A stretch of DNA of 64,000 nucleotides from DALYJJ01 sp033763935 (GTDB lineage Bacteria; Acidobacteriota; Terriglobia; Bryobacterales; Bryobacteraceae). The stretch covers positions 1 through 64,000 of the forward strand of contig JANRJO010000006.1 in assembly GCA_033763935.1 (NCBI GenBank). The letters are read 5' to 3'. The position numbers and the translations under genes are program-made. The notes below the pieces were generated by a model. It was given only the letters and a program-made list of their open reading frames with translations, was not told the origin of the DNA and did no database searches. The number at the start of each line of letters is the position of its first letter. Position 1 is the stretch's first letter. Of the stretch, positions 25,365 through 33,251 are shown piece by piece.

Positions 25365-27644
25365 CTAGCCGAGGGTGGCGAGGAGTTTGCGGATTTCGGC
25401 TTCCTCGTTCTTACCGGGCTTCTTGGTGAGCGCGGTAGCCAGCTGCTCTTTCGCCTGGTCGCGGCTTCCCTGCTCCAAGAGGGCCACGGCGTAGTGGTAG
25501 CGGAAGGTGGCGTTATTGGGGTTGGAGCGGACGAGGGAGTCGAAGATGGGCAGGGCTGCGGCGCGGTTACCGCTTTTCAGGTGCACCCAGGCGAGCGTAT
25601 CCCTGAGGGAAGGCTCGTTGGGGCGAGCGGCGAGCGCGCGCTTGGCGTAGTCGAGAGCCTTGGGCAGGTCGGCGTTCAACTCGACCAAGACGAGAGCGAG
25701 GTTATTGAGGATGAGTGGGTCGTTGGGCTGGAGGGTGAGGGCCTGTTCATAGCGGGTGCGGGCCTCGGTGTAGCGGGCGGATTGCTGGAGGAGAAAGCCC
25801 AGTGAGACGAGCGGCGCGGGCTGTTTTTGATCGATGGAGGCTGCTTTCTCCAAGTAGGAGAGGGCGCCGGGGGTATCGCCGGAGAGGCGGAGGAGTTCCG
25901 CCATGCGGGCGTGTGCGATAGCGGACTTAGGGGAGCGTTCGATCACGCGGGCGTAGGATTTACGAGCGAGATCAAACTTACCGGCGCGAACGGCGATGGA
26001 GGCGTAGAAGTCATCAAGGTCGAGGTCGTCGGGCCGTTGTTTGGCGGCGGCGGCGATGAGGTCGAGGGCGGCGGTGGGGTTGCCTTGGGCCAGGTAGACC
26101 TCGGCGAGGCCGCGGAGGGCGCGGCCATCGGTGGGAGCGTACTTCTGGAGGAGGTTTTTGGCCTCATCGTAGCGCTTGGTGTTGAGGCGAAGGTAGCCAA
26201 GCTGGATTTGGGCGGCGGGGTATTGAGGGAAGTCGCGGATGAGCTGATCGAGGGTGGCCTGAGCGCGAGGGGTATCGCCGAGCCCCATGAGGGAGGCAGC
26301 GAGCATGACGCGGGCGTAGGGGTTCGGGGGATCGACGGCGAGGACAGCGTTGAGGAAATCGACGGACTGTTTGTACCGCTGCTGCTCGAAGCTGAGCTCG
26401 GCGAGACCGAGGCGGGGCGGGAGGTAGTTACGGCGGAGACGGCTGGAGTCATTATAGAGCTGGCGGGCCTGTTCGACATTGCCCTGGAGGTGGTGGAGGC
26501 GAGCGAGTTTGAATTTATAGACAGGGTCGGCGGGGGAGAGGGAGGTGAGGAGTTCGAGATCGGGGCGGGCGTCCTTGAGGCGGCCGGCCTTGAGGTAGAG
26601 GGTGGCGCGGGAGTGCAGGGCGACTTCGTCTTTGGGGGACTCCTTGAGCAGTTCGCCGGCGGCCTGAAGAGCCTCGGAAGCCTTGTTCTGGAGGATCAAG
26701 GCACGAATTCGTTCTCGCTCGTAGGCGAGCTTGTTGTTGGGGTCGAGTTTGATTCCCAGGTCGATCTGCTCGGCCGCTTCTTTCCAGTTGCCTTGGCCGG
26801 CGAAGAATTCGATGACTTCGAGGCGGCCAGTCGGGTAGTCAGCGGGGCGGTCGAGGATGCGTTGGAGGGACTGGTTCATGCGGTCGTACTGGCGGGTGGC
26901 GGAGTAGAAGCGGGCCAGGCGGAGGGCGGCATCGAGACTTTTCGGGGCCCGTTGGATGTGGTCAAGCAAAACGCGCTCGGCATCCTGCTGGCGGTTGAGG
27001 CCCGAGTAATAGAGGAAGAGAGCGTCGTAAAGTTCGGAGGTCTGGGGGTTCCTGGCGATGGCGTCGCGGAGGAGTGGTTCGGCGCGAGTGGTGTCGTCGC
27101 GTGCACGGAGCAGGGTAAACATGGCCAGGGACACATCGGGATGGCCGGGGCGGAGTTGGAGGGCTTTTTCGAAGGAAGCGAGGGCTTCGTCGGCCTTGAG
27201 GTCGGTCATGGCCCGGAAGGCGTGGATGCGGTGACCATTGAAGGAATTCCGGTCGCGGGCGAAGTACTCGGATTCGAGTTTCGTGAGACGGTCAAGGAGG
27301 GCCTGAGGGCGATTTTTGCTTTGCAGATAGGCGGTGAGGACCAGGTCCGTCAGTTGATCGCGGGCGTCCTGATGATTCGGATCGAAGTCGACGGCGCTGC
27401 TGAATAGGGGCATCGCCTCGCGGGGCTTGCGCAAGCGAAGGGAGGTGAGTCCGAGACGGTAGTAGGCGTCGGCGAATCGCGCATCCCGTTGGATGGCGTT
27501 TCGGTAATTCAGCGCGGCTTCTTCGTATTTGCCCTGATCGTAGAGTTTATTGCCGGTAGCGACGTAAGCGGTGGGTGTGCGCGCGCATCCGGTGCAGAAG
27601 ACCAGGAGGAGGAGTGCCAGAATTGCAGCTCTCAGAGAAAACAT
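25365..27644 (-). CDS. Large TPR-repeat lipoprotein
   Basis: Start at the ATG at 27644 (759 residues), where a hydrophobic signal peptide begins directly; upstream codons lack such support. The signal ends in LLLVFCTGC, a plausible but non-canonical lipobox with the cysteine at about residue 20. The rest is built almost wholly of tetratricopeptide repeats (about 15-18 units, with A-x-YR-G and A-x-A-x-P patterns). The length and lipoprotein nature recall the PEP-CTERM-associated TPR lipoprotein PrsT. The next gene upstream is a PEP-CTERM protein, but no other part of that secretion system is present, so I do not assign the name. Likely a periplasmic scaffold or outer-membrane assembly factor. 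Confidence 0.72.
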   Translation of the reverse strand: MFSLRAAILALLLLVFCTGCARTPTAYVATGNKLYDQGKYEEAALNYRNAIQRDARFADAYYRLGLTSLRLRKPREAMPLFSSAVDFDPNHQDARDQLTDLVLTAYLQSKNRPQALLDRLTKLESEYFARDRNSFNGHRIHAFRAMTDLKADEALASFEKALQLRPGHPDVSLAMFTLLRARDDTTRAEPLLRDAIARNPQTSELYDALFLYYSGLNRQQDAERVLLDHIQRAPKSLDAALRLARFYSATRQYDRMNQSLQRILDRPADYPTGRLEVIEFFAGQGNWKEAAEQIDLGIKLDPNNKLAYERERIRALILQNKASEALQAAGELLKESPKDEVALHSRATLYLKAGRLKDARPDLELLTSLSPADPVYKFKLARLHHLQGNVEQARQLYNDSSRLRRNYLPPRLGLAELSFEQQRYKQSVDFLNAVLAVDPPNPYARVMLAASLMGLGDTPRAQATLDQLIRDFPQYPAAQIQLGYLRLNTKRYDEAKNLLQKYAPTDGRALRGLAEVYLAQGNPTAALDLIAAAAKQRPDDLDLDDFYASIAVRAGKFDLARKSYARVIERSPKSAIAHARMAELLRLSGDTPGALSYLEKAASIDQKQPAPLVSLGFLLQQSARYTEARTRYEQALTLQPNDPLILNNLALVLVELNADLPKALDYAKRALAARPNEPSLRDTLAWVHLKSGNRAAALPIFDSLVRSNPNNATFRYHYAVALLEQGSRDQAKEQLATALTKKPGKNEEAEIRKLLATLG

Positions 27645-27756
27645 AGATATCCGATCTTGATTATGTCCCGCGGCAGGCGGCGGCCGCAATTGGGAAGATG
27701 CCGGAGCCATAAGGGTGGTACTCGGCGGCGGTGCTGAGCGAAAGGCGGAGGCGAGG

Positions 27757-27800
27757 GAAAAACAAATCGGCGGAGGTCCCGAGGCAGGGACCTCCGCCGA
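27757..27800 (-). terminator. Rho-independent terminator of the PEP-CTERM gene at 27819-28670
   Basis: A perfect 14-bp stem (27767-27780 with 27787-27800) with a 6-base loop is followed on the minus strand by TTTGTTTTT (27765-27757). It begins 18 bases after the stop of the minus-strand PEP-CTERM gene, so that gene is probably monocistronic and the TPR gene downstream needs its own promoter. Confidence 0.85.
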
Positions 27801-27818
27801 GGCTAAGAAGAAGGGAGA

Positions 27819-28670
27819 CTATTTGCTGGAGACGCGATGGCGGCGGCGCGCGTAGGCCAAGCCAGCAAGGCCAATGCCGAGGAGGGCATAATAGCCGGGC
27901 TCGGGAACGACAGTGAACTTAATGACCATGTCGTTATAGTCGTTGTCGGTGTCGCCGTCGGTCAGGTCTTCGATACCCATCCAGAACTCGGCGGGAAGCG
28001 CGTTGGCCGCGACGGCGGAGCGAGCAAAGAGCGCGAAGTGCTGCCGGTCGTTATCGTAGGCGTTCTGGGAGGACTCGGTGAAGAAGCCCGACGACTGGAG
28101 CTTGGCGGTAGTCATGGGACTGACGATCGGATTCTGGTTATTCGCGACGAACCAAAAGCCGAAGTTGGTGGTCGGGGTAAACGTCTTCGGAGTGACCTGG
28201 GAGTCGCCGCCGACAAAGATCGTTTCCCAGTCATCGTCGGTGAGGTCGGCGACGTTCTTGCTGGCGTCATACCAGCCGAACCAGTTGACGCCGTTGAGGC
28301 CGGCGATCTCGAGGAGGAGAGTGACCGGGTTTTCGAAGGGCGGGGCATTGAAATAGAAGTCGACGGGCTGTCCGCCCCCGGACTGTTCGAGGTAGACCGG
28401 GTTGCTCAGGTTGGGGCTATTGTCTCCGAGTGGACTGGAGACGAAGGCGCCGGACTTAGTGAGGAAGCAGCCGATGTTGGCGCATTCACCGTCGTAGTCG
28501 AACGTAGTGTTATTCCAATAGGCGTTTACGCCGGAGATGGTTTCCTGCCCGGCACCGATGGTGACTGGGGTGCTGAGTTGGGTCCACTGAAGACTGCCGG
28601 CTGGCTCCACGATGTCAGCAGAAAGCACGCCAGCGGCAAAAACTGACAAAACAAGATACTTGATCTTCAC
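27819..28670 (-). CDS. PEP-CTERM protein with DUF4114 domain
   Basis: A 283-residue exported protein starting with GTG at 28670; GGAGG lies 12 bases upstream, a little far. Signal peptide 1-18. Near the C-terminus is the DUF4114 signature FWMGIEDLTDGDTDNDYND (~230-252), an acidic, probably calcium-binding segment common in PEP-CTERM proteins. The sorting tail then follows: VVPEPGYYALLGIG, hydrophobic helix, YARRRHR. Two cysteines near residues 63-68 may pair. It should be exported, processed by an exosortase and attached to or released from the surface. It is flanked downstream by a strong terminator and upstream by a 346-base non-coding region. Confidence 0.85.
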   Translation of the reverse strand: MKIKYLVLSVFAAGVLSADIVEPAGSLQWTQLSTPVTIGAGQETISGVNAYWNNTTFDYDGECANIGCFLTKSGAFVSSPLGDNSPNLSNPVYLEQSGGGQPVDFYFNAPPFENPVTLLLEIAGLNGVNWFGWYDASKNVADLTDDDWETIFVGGDSQVTPKTFTPTTNFGFWFVANNQNPIVSPMTTAKLQSSGFFTESSQNAYDNDRQHFALFARSAVAANALPAEFWMGIEDLTDGDTDNDYNDMVIKFTVVPEPGYYALLGIGLAGLAYARRRHRVSSK

Positions 28671-29016
28671 TCTGATTCTTAGCCTCCGATTCTAAGGTTG
28701 GTTTACAGGATCTTTCGAATTACGCTCTCCGAGTGTACCGTCGGGGGGGGTAGGCTGCAAGAGCGAACGGGGATCGCGGAGGCGAGAAAAGTACTGGTAC
28801 TATACCTCTCGCCGGCTTGCACAAGTCTCTTTTTCACATCGTCTTACAGTCAGGTGAACGACACGTGGAAAAAGCGGAGCGGTTCGGGCGAGGAGGCTGA
28901 CGGGAGGATTAAGGGGGATGGCGGAGGGTGGCGGCCGGATCGGCAGGCGTTCTTCCCGGTACACATAGTACTGGCGACCTGATTTCTTGCTTTCGGGCCC
29001 GATGGGATAATGCAGT
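28671..29016. other. Divergent intergenic region between the PEP-CTERM and GT2-GtrA genes
   Basis: No gene is supported. Features seen are a run of eight Gs (28743-28750), an inverted repeat GGCGAGA (28781-28787) with TCTCGCC (28807-28813) enclosing GTACTGGTAC and TATACC, and a GATAAT box at 29006-29011 just before the plus-strand start at 29017. The inverted repeat could be an operator or a small hairpin. On the minus strand TATAGT within it is a possible -10 for the PEP-CTERM gene, which would give a long leader. Confidence 0.45.
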
Positions 29017-30177
29017 ATGCCCGAACTGGCCGTAATCGTCCCGACTCTGAATGAGCGGGACAATGTGGAACCTCTGCTGGCGCGTCTGGGGAAGAGTCTC
29101 GCGGGGATCGATTACGAAGTCATATTTGTGGACGATGATTCCGAGGACGGGACGGCGGAACTGTGCCGGCGAATCTCGCTGGTGGACTCGAAAGTACGAG
29201 TGCTGCAGCGGATCGGGCGGCGGGGGCTGTCGTCGGCCTGCATTGAGGGCATGTTGTCGTCCGCCGCACCATACCTCGCGGTAATGGACGGGGACCTGCA
29301 GCATGACGAGGGGATCCTGCCGCGGATGCTCCAGGCGATTCGGGACGGGCGCCTGGACATTGTAGTAGCGAGCCGCCATGTGGACGGCGGGGACGTCGGC
29401 AACTTTTCGGCGACGCGACAGCTGATCAGCAACGCAGGGAAGAAGCTAAGCGACTTCGTAATGGGACAGGCGGTCAGCGATCCGATGAGCGGGTTCTTCG
29501 TGGTGGACCGGAGATTCTTGAACGAAGTGGTGCACGCGCTCTCACTGGTGGGGTTCAAGATTCTGGTGGACCTGCTCGCGTCGAGCGAACGGCCGGTGCG
29601 GATTGCCGAGGTACCCTACACGTTTCGAGAGAGGGCGCACGGGCAGAGCAAGCTCGATGTGGTGGTGGGTATCGAGTATTTGTTTCTGCTCGCGGACAAA
29701 CTGGTGGGGCATTTATTGCCGGTGCGATTCGCGGTATTTGCGCTGGTGGGAGTGTTTGGACTAGGGCTGCACCTCTCGATTCTTGGAACGCTGCTAGCGG
29801 TTGCGGGTATGCCGTTCTTGCCCGCGCACATGACGGCGACGTTGTTGGTGATGACCTCGAACTTTCTGCTGAACAACACGGTTACCTACCGGGACCGGCG
29901 GCTTAAGGGCTGGCAGATGATTCGGGGCCTGTTGGTGTTTTATGCGGCGTGTTCGATCGGCGCTTTAAGCAACTTCAGCCTGGCTCAGAGCGCACAGCAT
30001 GCGGGGTTGCCGTGGTACGTGGCAGGTTTTGTGGGGATGATCGTGAACTCGGTGTGGAACTACGGGGTGACGTCGGTGTTTTCCTGGCGGCAGGCGCGGC
30101 AGCGCACACAGCGGCGGCGCACGGCGGCGAGGGTGGCAGCGGCATCCGAGAAGTCAAGTTCGGCTGCGGCGATGTAG
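29017..30177 (+). CDS. Glycosyltransferase family 2 (DPM1-like) fused to a GtrA-like membrane domain
   Basis: 386 residues. The N-terminal half (~1-225) is a GT-A fold polyprenyl-phosphate sugar synthase of the DPM1 type: opening VIVPTLNERDN, FVDDDSEDGT, the metal-binding DGD in MDGDLQH (~89-95), and SDPMSGFFVVDR. The C-terminal half (~225-360) has four hydrophobic helices with the GtrA-like phrases FLLNNTVTYRDR and GMIVNSVWNYGVTSVF. Such fusions make a polyprenyl-phosphate-linked sugar on the cytoplasmic side and probably help move it across the membrane for glycan or protein glycosylation. The C-terminal tail is basic. No ribosome-binding site; a GATAAT box ends 5 bases before the ATG, so the mRNA may be leaderless. 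Confidence 0.88.
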   Translation: MPELAVIVPTLNERDNVEPLLARLGKSLAGIDYEVIFVDDDSEDGTAELCRRISLVDSKVRVLQRIGRRGLSSACIEGMLSSAAPYLAVMDGDLQHDEGILPRMLQAIRDGRLDIVVASRHVDGGDVGNFSATRQLISNAGKKLSDFVMGQAVSDPMSGFFVVDRRFLNEVVHALSLVGFKILVDLLASSERPVRIAEVPYTFRERAHGQSKLDVVVGIEYLFLLADKLVGHLLPVRFAVFALVGVFGLGLHLSILGTLLAVAGMPFLPAHMTATLLVMTSNFLLNNTVTYRDRRLKGWQMIRGLLVFYAACSIGALSNFSLAQSAQHAGLPWYVAGFVGMIVNSVWNYGVTSVFSWRQARQRTQRRRTAARVAAASEKSSSAAAM

Positions 30178-30189
30178 CGCCCGCGGAGT

Positions 30190-30786
30190 GCTGTACGACA
30201 TCCAGGTTTGAAAGGTGATCCAGGCGAGGCGAGGTGCCTGGCATCGATCGACGAACGTTTTTTGGAGTAGCGTCGGCGGCGCAGCGGGTGGCGGCGAACG
30301 ACCGGGTAGGGGTAGCGTTTTGGGAAGTGGGTAGCCGCGGGGGCGAGGGTCTGATGGGATGTTCGGTGCTGCCGGCGAAGCCTGGGGAACTGGTGACGAT
30401 GCGCTGGGGGTCGATGGACTTGATGACTTTGGCGGTTTCCACGGTCCGGTGGGAGAACTCGTTCCAGACCTGAACCTTTGGCCGTCGAGGCGAGGATTCG
30501 TTCCAGGACGGCGATGCGGTGGTTTTCGCGGAGGCGGCCGCGAGGGTACAGGTGGTGCAGGCGTCAACGAAGCCGCGCTGGTTGTCCCACTGGGCACAGA
30601 TGCCGAGGACGTTGATGACGTAGGGGGCGAACTTGTCGTGAACTCGGCGTAGATGGCATTGAAGAAGCTGACGCCGGTGAAGGGGAAGGGCTTGCCGTCG
30701 AGTTTGAAGCGAGTGGGGTCGATTTCCGGACAGCCGCAGGGGCGGAGAGGGCGAGCGACAGGAGCAGCGAGGGCGATGCGCATGGC
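30190..30786 (-). pseudogene. Decayed glycoside hydrolase family 5-like gene
   Basis: No single frame is open, but three minus-strand frames in the right order carry pieces of one GH5/cellulase-like protein. These are RFKLDGKPFPFTGVSFFNAIY near 30660-30720, INVLGICAQWDNQRGFVDAC near 30560-30620, GRLRENHRIAVLERILA near 30500-30540, and VQVWNEFSHR with the catalytic-type Asn-Glu pair near 30450-30475, followed by IKSIDPQRIVTSSPGFAG. A last piece resembling PHFPKRYPYPVV lies near 30310-30340. At least three frameshifts and a loss of roughly half the usual length show that it is inactive. A hydrophobic stretch near 30740-30780 looks like its old signal peptide. Confidence 0.65.
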
Positions 30787-30899
30787 TGGGGCCAGCTCAT
30801 AGAAAAACGGTGCTGCACGGGCTGTCGACGAAACTGGAGAACGCAGCGCTCGGGCCGTTGGGGTTGGATGAGGAACTGTTGGCGCGAGTTCTGCTGGAT

Positions 30900-31712
30900 C
30901 TAAGCAGTGGCCGCGTTGATCTCGACGACGGTCTGCGGCGGCGGGTAGCCGGCGGCGCCGAGGATGGACTGCAGTTTCGCCTGCGAATCGAAGTAGACCT
31001 GCCAGTAGTGGTCGTTGTGGCAGTAGGGGCGGACGGCGAGGGTGCAGCCGGTGGGGGTGAGGGCGAGCACCTTGACGTCCGGCGCGGGTTTGGTGAGGAC
31101 GTTCGGAATCTTGGCGATCTCGGCGGCGAGGCGGGCGACGATCTCGTCGGGGCGGGCAATGTGGGCGACCTGGACGGTGAGGTCGACGCGGCGGTAGGGG
31201 TTGGCGGTGAAGTTCTGGATGTTATCGCCGAAGATCTTGTTGTTGCCCACGTAGGTGCGGACGTTGTCGGGGGTGTTGATGGTGGTAACGAAGAGGCCGA
31301 TTTCCTCGACGGTACCGACGACGCCGCCGGCACTGATGAAGTCGCCGACTTTGAAGGGGCGGAGGATGACGAGGAAGGCTCCGGCGGCGAAGTTGGCAAG
31401 GAGGCCGCTCCAGGCTGCGCCGATGGCGAGGCCCGCGCCGGCGAGGAGGGCTGCGAAGGTGGTGGTCTGGACGCCGAAGACCTCGAGGATAGCGATGACC
31501 AGGATGATGGTGAGCAGTACGTTCACCGTGTTCTGGACATAGCGAATGATGGTTCCCTCAACGCCGTGGGATCGCATGCCGCCGCCGAGGAGTTTCATGC
31601 CGAACTTGATGAGCCAGCGGCCGACAATCCAGAGAACGAGCGCGCCAAGAAGTTTCCAGCCAATGCTGATGAGGTTGGCATTGAGGCTGGCGAGAAGAGC
31701 TTGCGTGTCCAT
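30900..31712 (-). CDS. Small-conductance mechanosensitive channel, MscS family
   Basis: 270 residues, close to the size of the classic MscS channel. Three N-terminal membrane helices are visible. The third, pore-lining one is Ala/Gly-rich (TFAALLAGAGLAIGAAWSGLLANFAAG, ~88-113, shown in part), followed by FLVILRPFKVGDFI and the beta domain (VGTVEEIGLFVTTI) typical of the family. It should open under membrane tension and release solutes on osmotic downshock. Start: ATG with GGGAGG 6 bases upstream. It lies 42 bases after the ankyrin gene on the same strand, so the two may be co-transcribed. Confidence 0.93.
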   Translation of the reverse strand: MDTQALLASLNANLISIGWKLLGALVLWIVGRWLIKFGMKLLGGGMRSHGVEGTIIRYVQNTVNVLLTIILVIAILEVFGVQTTTFAALLAGAGLAIGAAWSGLLANFAAGAFLVILRPFKVGDFISAGGVVGTVEEIGLFVTTINTPDNVRTYVGNNKIFGDNIQNFTANPYRRVDLTVQVAHIARPDEIVARLAAEIAKIPNVLTKPAPDVKVLALTPTGCTLAVRPYCHNDHYWQVYFDSQAKLQSILGAAGYPPPQTVVEINAATA

Positions 31713-31754
31713 GGAGTCCCTCCCTGCGCCGTGGTGTGAGGCGCAGGGAGGATC

Positions 31755-33095
31755 TTAGCGCGTTTCGAGGTAGGAGACCATGCGGGGCTGGTGGAAGCGG
31801 CGGGCGTGATCGAGGGGGGCGCCGGGGAAGAGGCGCGAGAACGAAGGAGCACGAGGGTCGGCACCGTGCGAGAGGAGGAGTTCGGCAAGTTCGACGTGGC
31901 CGCGGCGGGCGGCGAAGTGAAGGGCGGTTTGGCCGAGGCCGCGGGCGTTCGGATCGGCGCCGCGGGCGAGGAGGAAGGCGGCTATGTCGAGGCGAGGCTC
32001 GGGCGAGAAGGCGGTGTAGAGGAGGAGGGGCTGATCGTGCGGGCCGCACTCGTGGAGAACCCTCGGGTTCGCTGCGATGCGGCGTTGCACCTCGGCGGTC
32101 ATGCCGAGGACGGCGGCGGTACAGGTGGAGAGGGGCGAGCCGGCGTCGAGCAGGAAGCGGGTGAGGGGGAGGAAACCGAGGTGGGCGGCGGCCTCGACGG
32201 CGAGTTCGTCGAAGGAGGCGCGGGCGAGGAGGAGGTCGCGGCACTGGGCGAGGAGGCGTTTGGTCTCCTCCATATTGGTGTGAGCGGCGGTGACGAAGCG
32301 ATTGACCCACTGCTGGGGGAGTCCGGTGACGTCTTCGCGCGCGAGGGGCTCGCCTGAGGTGGAGAGGAAGCGGGCGCTGAAGTCGGCCACGGGAACGTTC
32401 AGGCCGGCGGGGAGAGCGGGGAGGCGGCCTTGGGAGTCACGGACGTTGGGGCTGGCGCCGCGATGGATGAGGAACTCGACGACGGCGGTGTGTCCGAGGG
32501 AGGCGGCGAGGTGGAGCGGGGTCTGACCGTCAGCGCGGCGGGAGTGGACGTTGGCGCCGTTGCCGGCGAGGGTGACAACCATTTCGAGGGCGAGTTGGGG
32601 ATCGGGGTGAGCGGCGGCGGCGAGGAGGGGGGCTTCACGTCCGGCGGAGAGGTCGGCGCCGCGGTGGGAGAGGAGGCTGACGGTCTCGGAGCGGCCGGCG
32701 AGGGCGGCGTAATAGAGGGGAGTGCGGCCCTCGGGGGAGCGGACATCGATGAGGCCGGGGGAGCGGTCGAGGGCTTTGGAGAGACGGTTGGCGTCGCCGG
32801 CTGCGGCGAGTTCGAGCAGGTTGGGGACTACGCCGTTCTCTTCGAGGAGAGCGAGGACGGCGGCTTGGCGGGCGAGGGCAGCGTAGAGGTAGAGGGAGCG
32901 GCCACGGGCATCGCGGACGTAGCCCCAAGAGCGGTCCTGGCGAAGCCTGGCTCGGAGGGACGGCAGGTCACCGGCGGCAGCGGCGTCGATGACGCGCTGC
33001 AGCTCGGAGGTTGGGGGGCAGGCGGCTGGAGCAACGGGTGGATTCACGGCGAGGACCGGAAGACCGTGGAGGAGGAAGCGCCTTGGGATGGTCAT
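31755..33095 (-). CDS. Exported ankyrin-repeat protein
   Basis: 446 residues. The N-terminus IPRRFLLHGLPVLAV resembles a twin-arginine or ordinary signal peptide (cleavage around residue 22-25). The rest consists of ankyrin repeats in two blocks (~35-225 and ~330-430) with standard phrases such as GRTPLYYAALAGRSETVSLL, GQTPLHLAASLGHTAVVEFL and GQTALHFAARRGHVELAELL. The repeats form a binding surface, but the partner is unknown. A GGGGCGG sequence close to the ATG may serve as ribosome-binding site. It is divergent from the winged-helix/TPR gene and followed by MscS. Confidence 0.82.
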   Translation of the reverse strand: MTIPRRFLLHGLPVLAVNPPVAPAACPPTSELQRVIDAAAAGDLPSLRARLRQDRSWGYVRDARGRSLYLYAALARQAAVLALLEENGVVPNLLELAAAGDANRLSKALDRSPGLIDVRSPEGRTPLYYAALAGRSETVSLLSHRGADLSAGREAPLLAAAAHPDPQLALEMVVTLAGNGANVHSRRADGQTPLHLAASLGHTAVVEFLIHRGASPNVRDSQGRLPALPAGLNVPVADFSARFLSTSGEPLAREDVTGLPQQWVNRFVTAAHTNMEETKRLLAQCRDLLLARASFDELAVEAAAHLGFLPLTRFLLDAGSPLSTCTAAVLGMTAEVQRRIAANPRVLHECGPHDQPLLLYTAFSPEPRLDIAAFLLARGADPNARGLGQTALHFAARRGHVELAELLLSHGADPRAPSFSRLFPGAPLDHARRFHQPRMVSYLETR

Positions 33096-33251
33096 ACCGC
33101 CCCAATAGACGCCGGCTATGGACTTATCATCAAGCCAAATTCCGCCATGGCTATGTTATGGAGCAAGTGCTTGCCACGCTTTCGCTTCCGGCAAAATGTT
33201 ACGTGACGGAACGGAACTGTTAGGGCATCGCCACGTCAATCTTTGTTACAC

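Noticed and set aside
25827..27407. 526-codon plus-strand frame
   Set aside because: Antisense to the TPR lipoprotein, whose repeats are unmistakable; the frame shows no motif.
25365..27644. Naming the TPR lipoprotein PrsT
   Set aside because: Length and lipobox are only roughly right and no other PEP-CTERM/exosortase gene is nearby.
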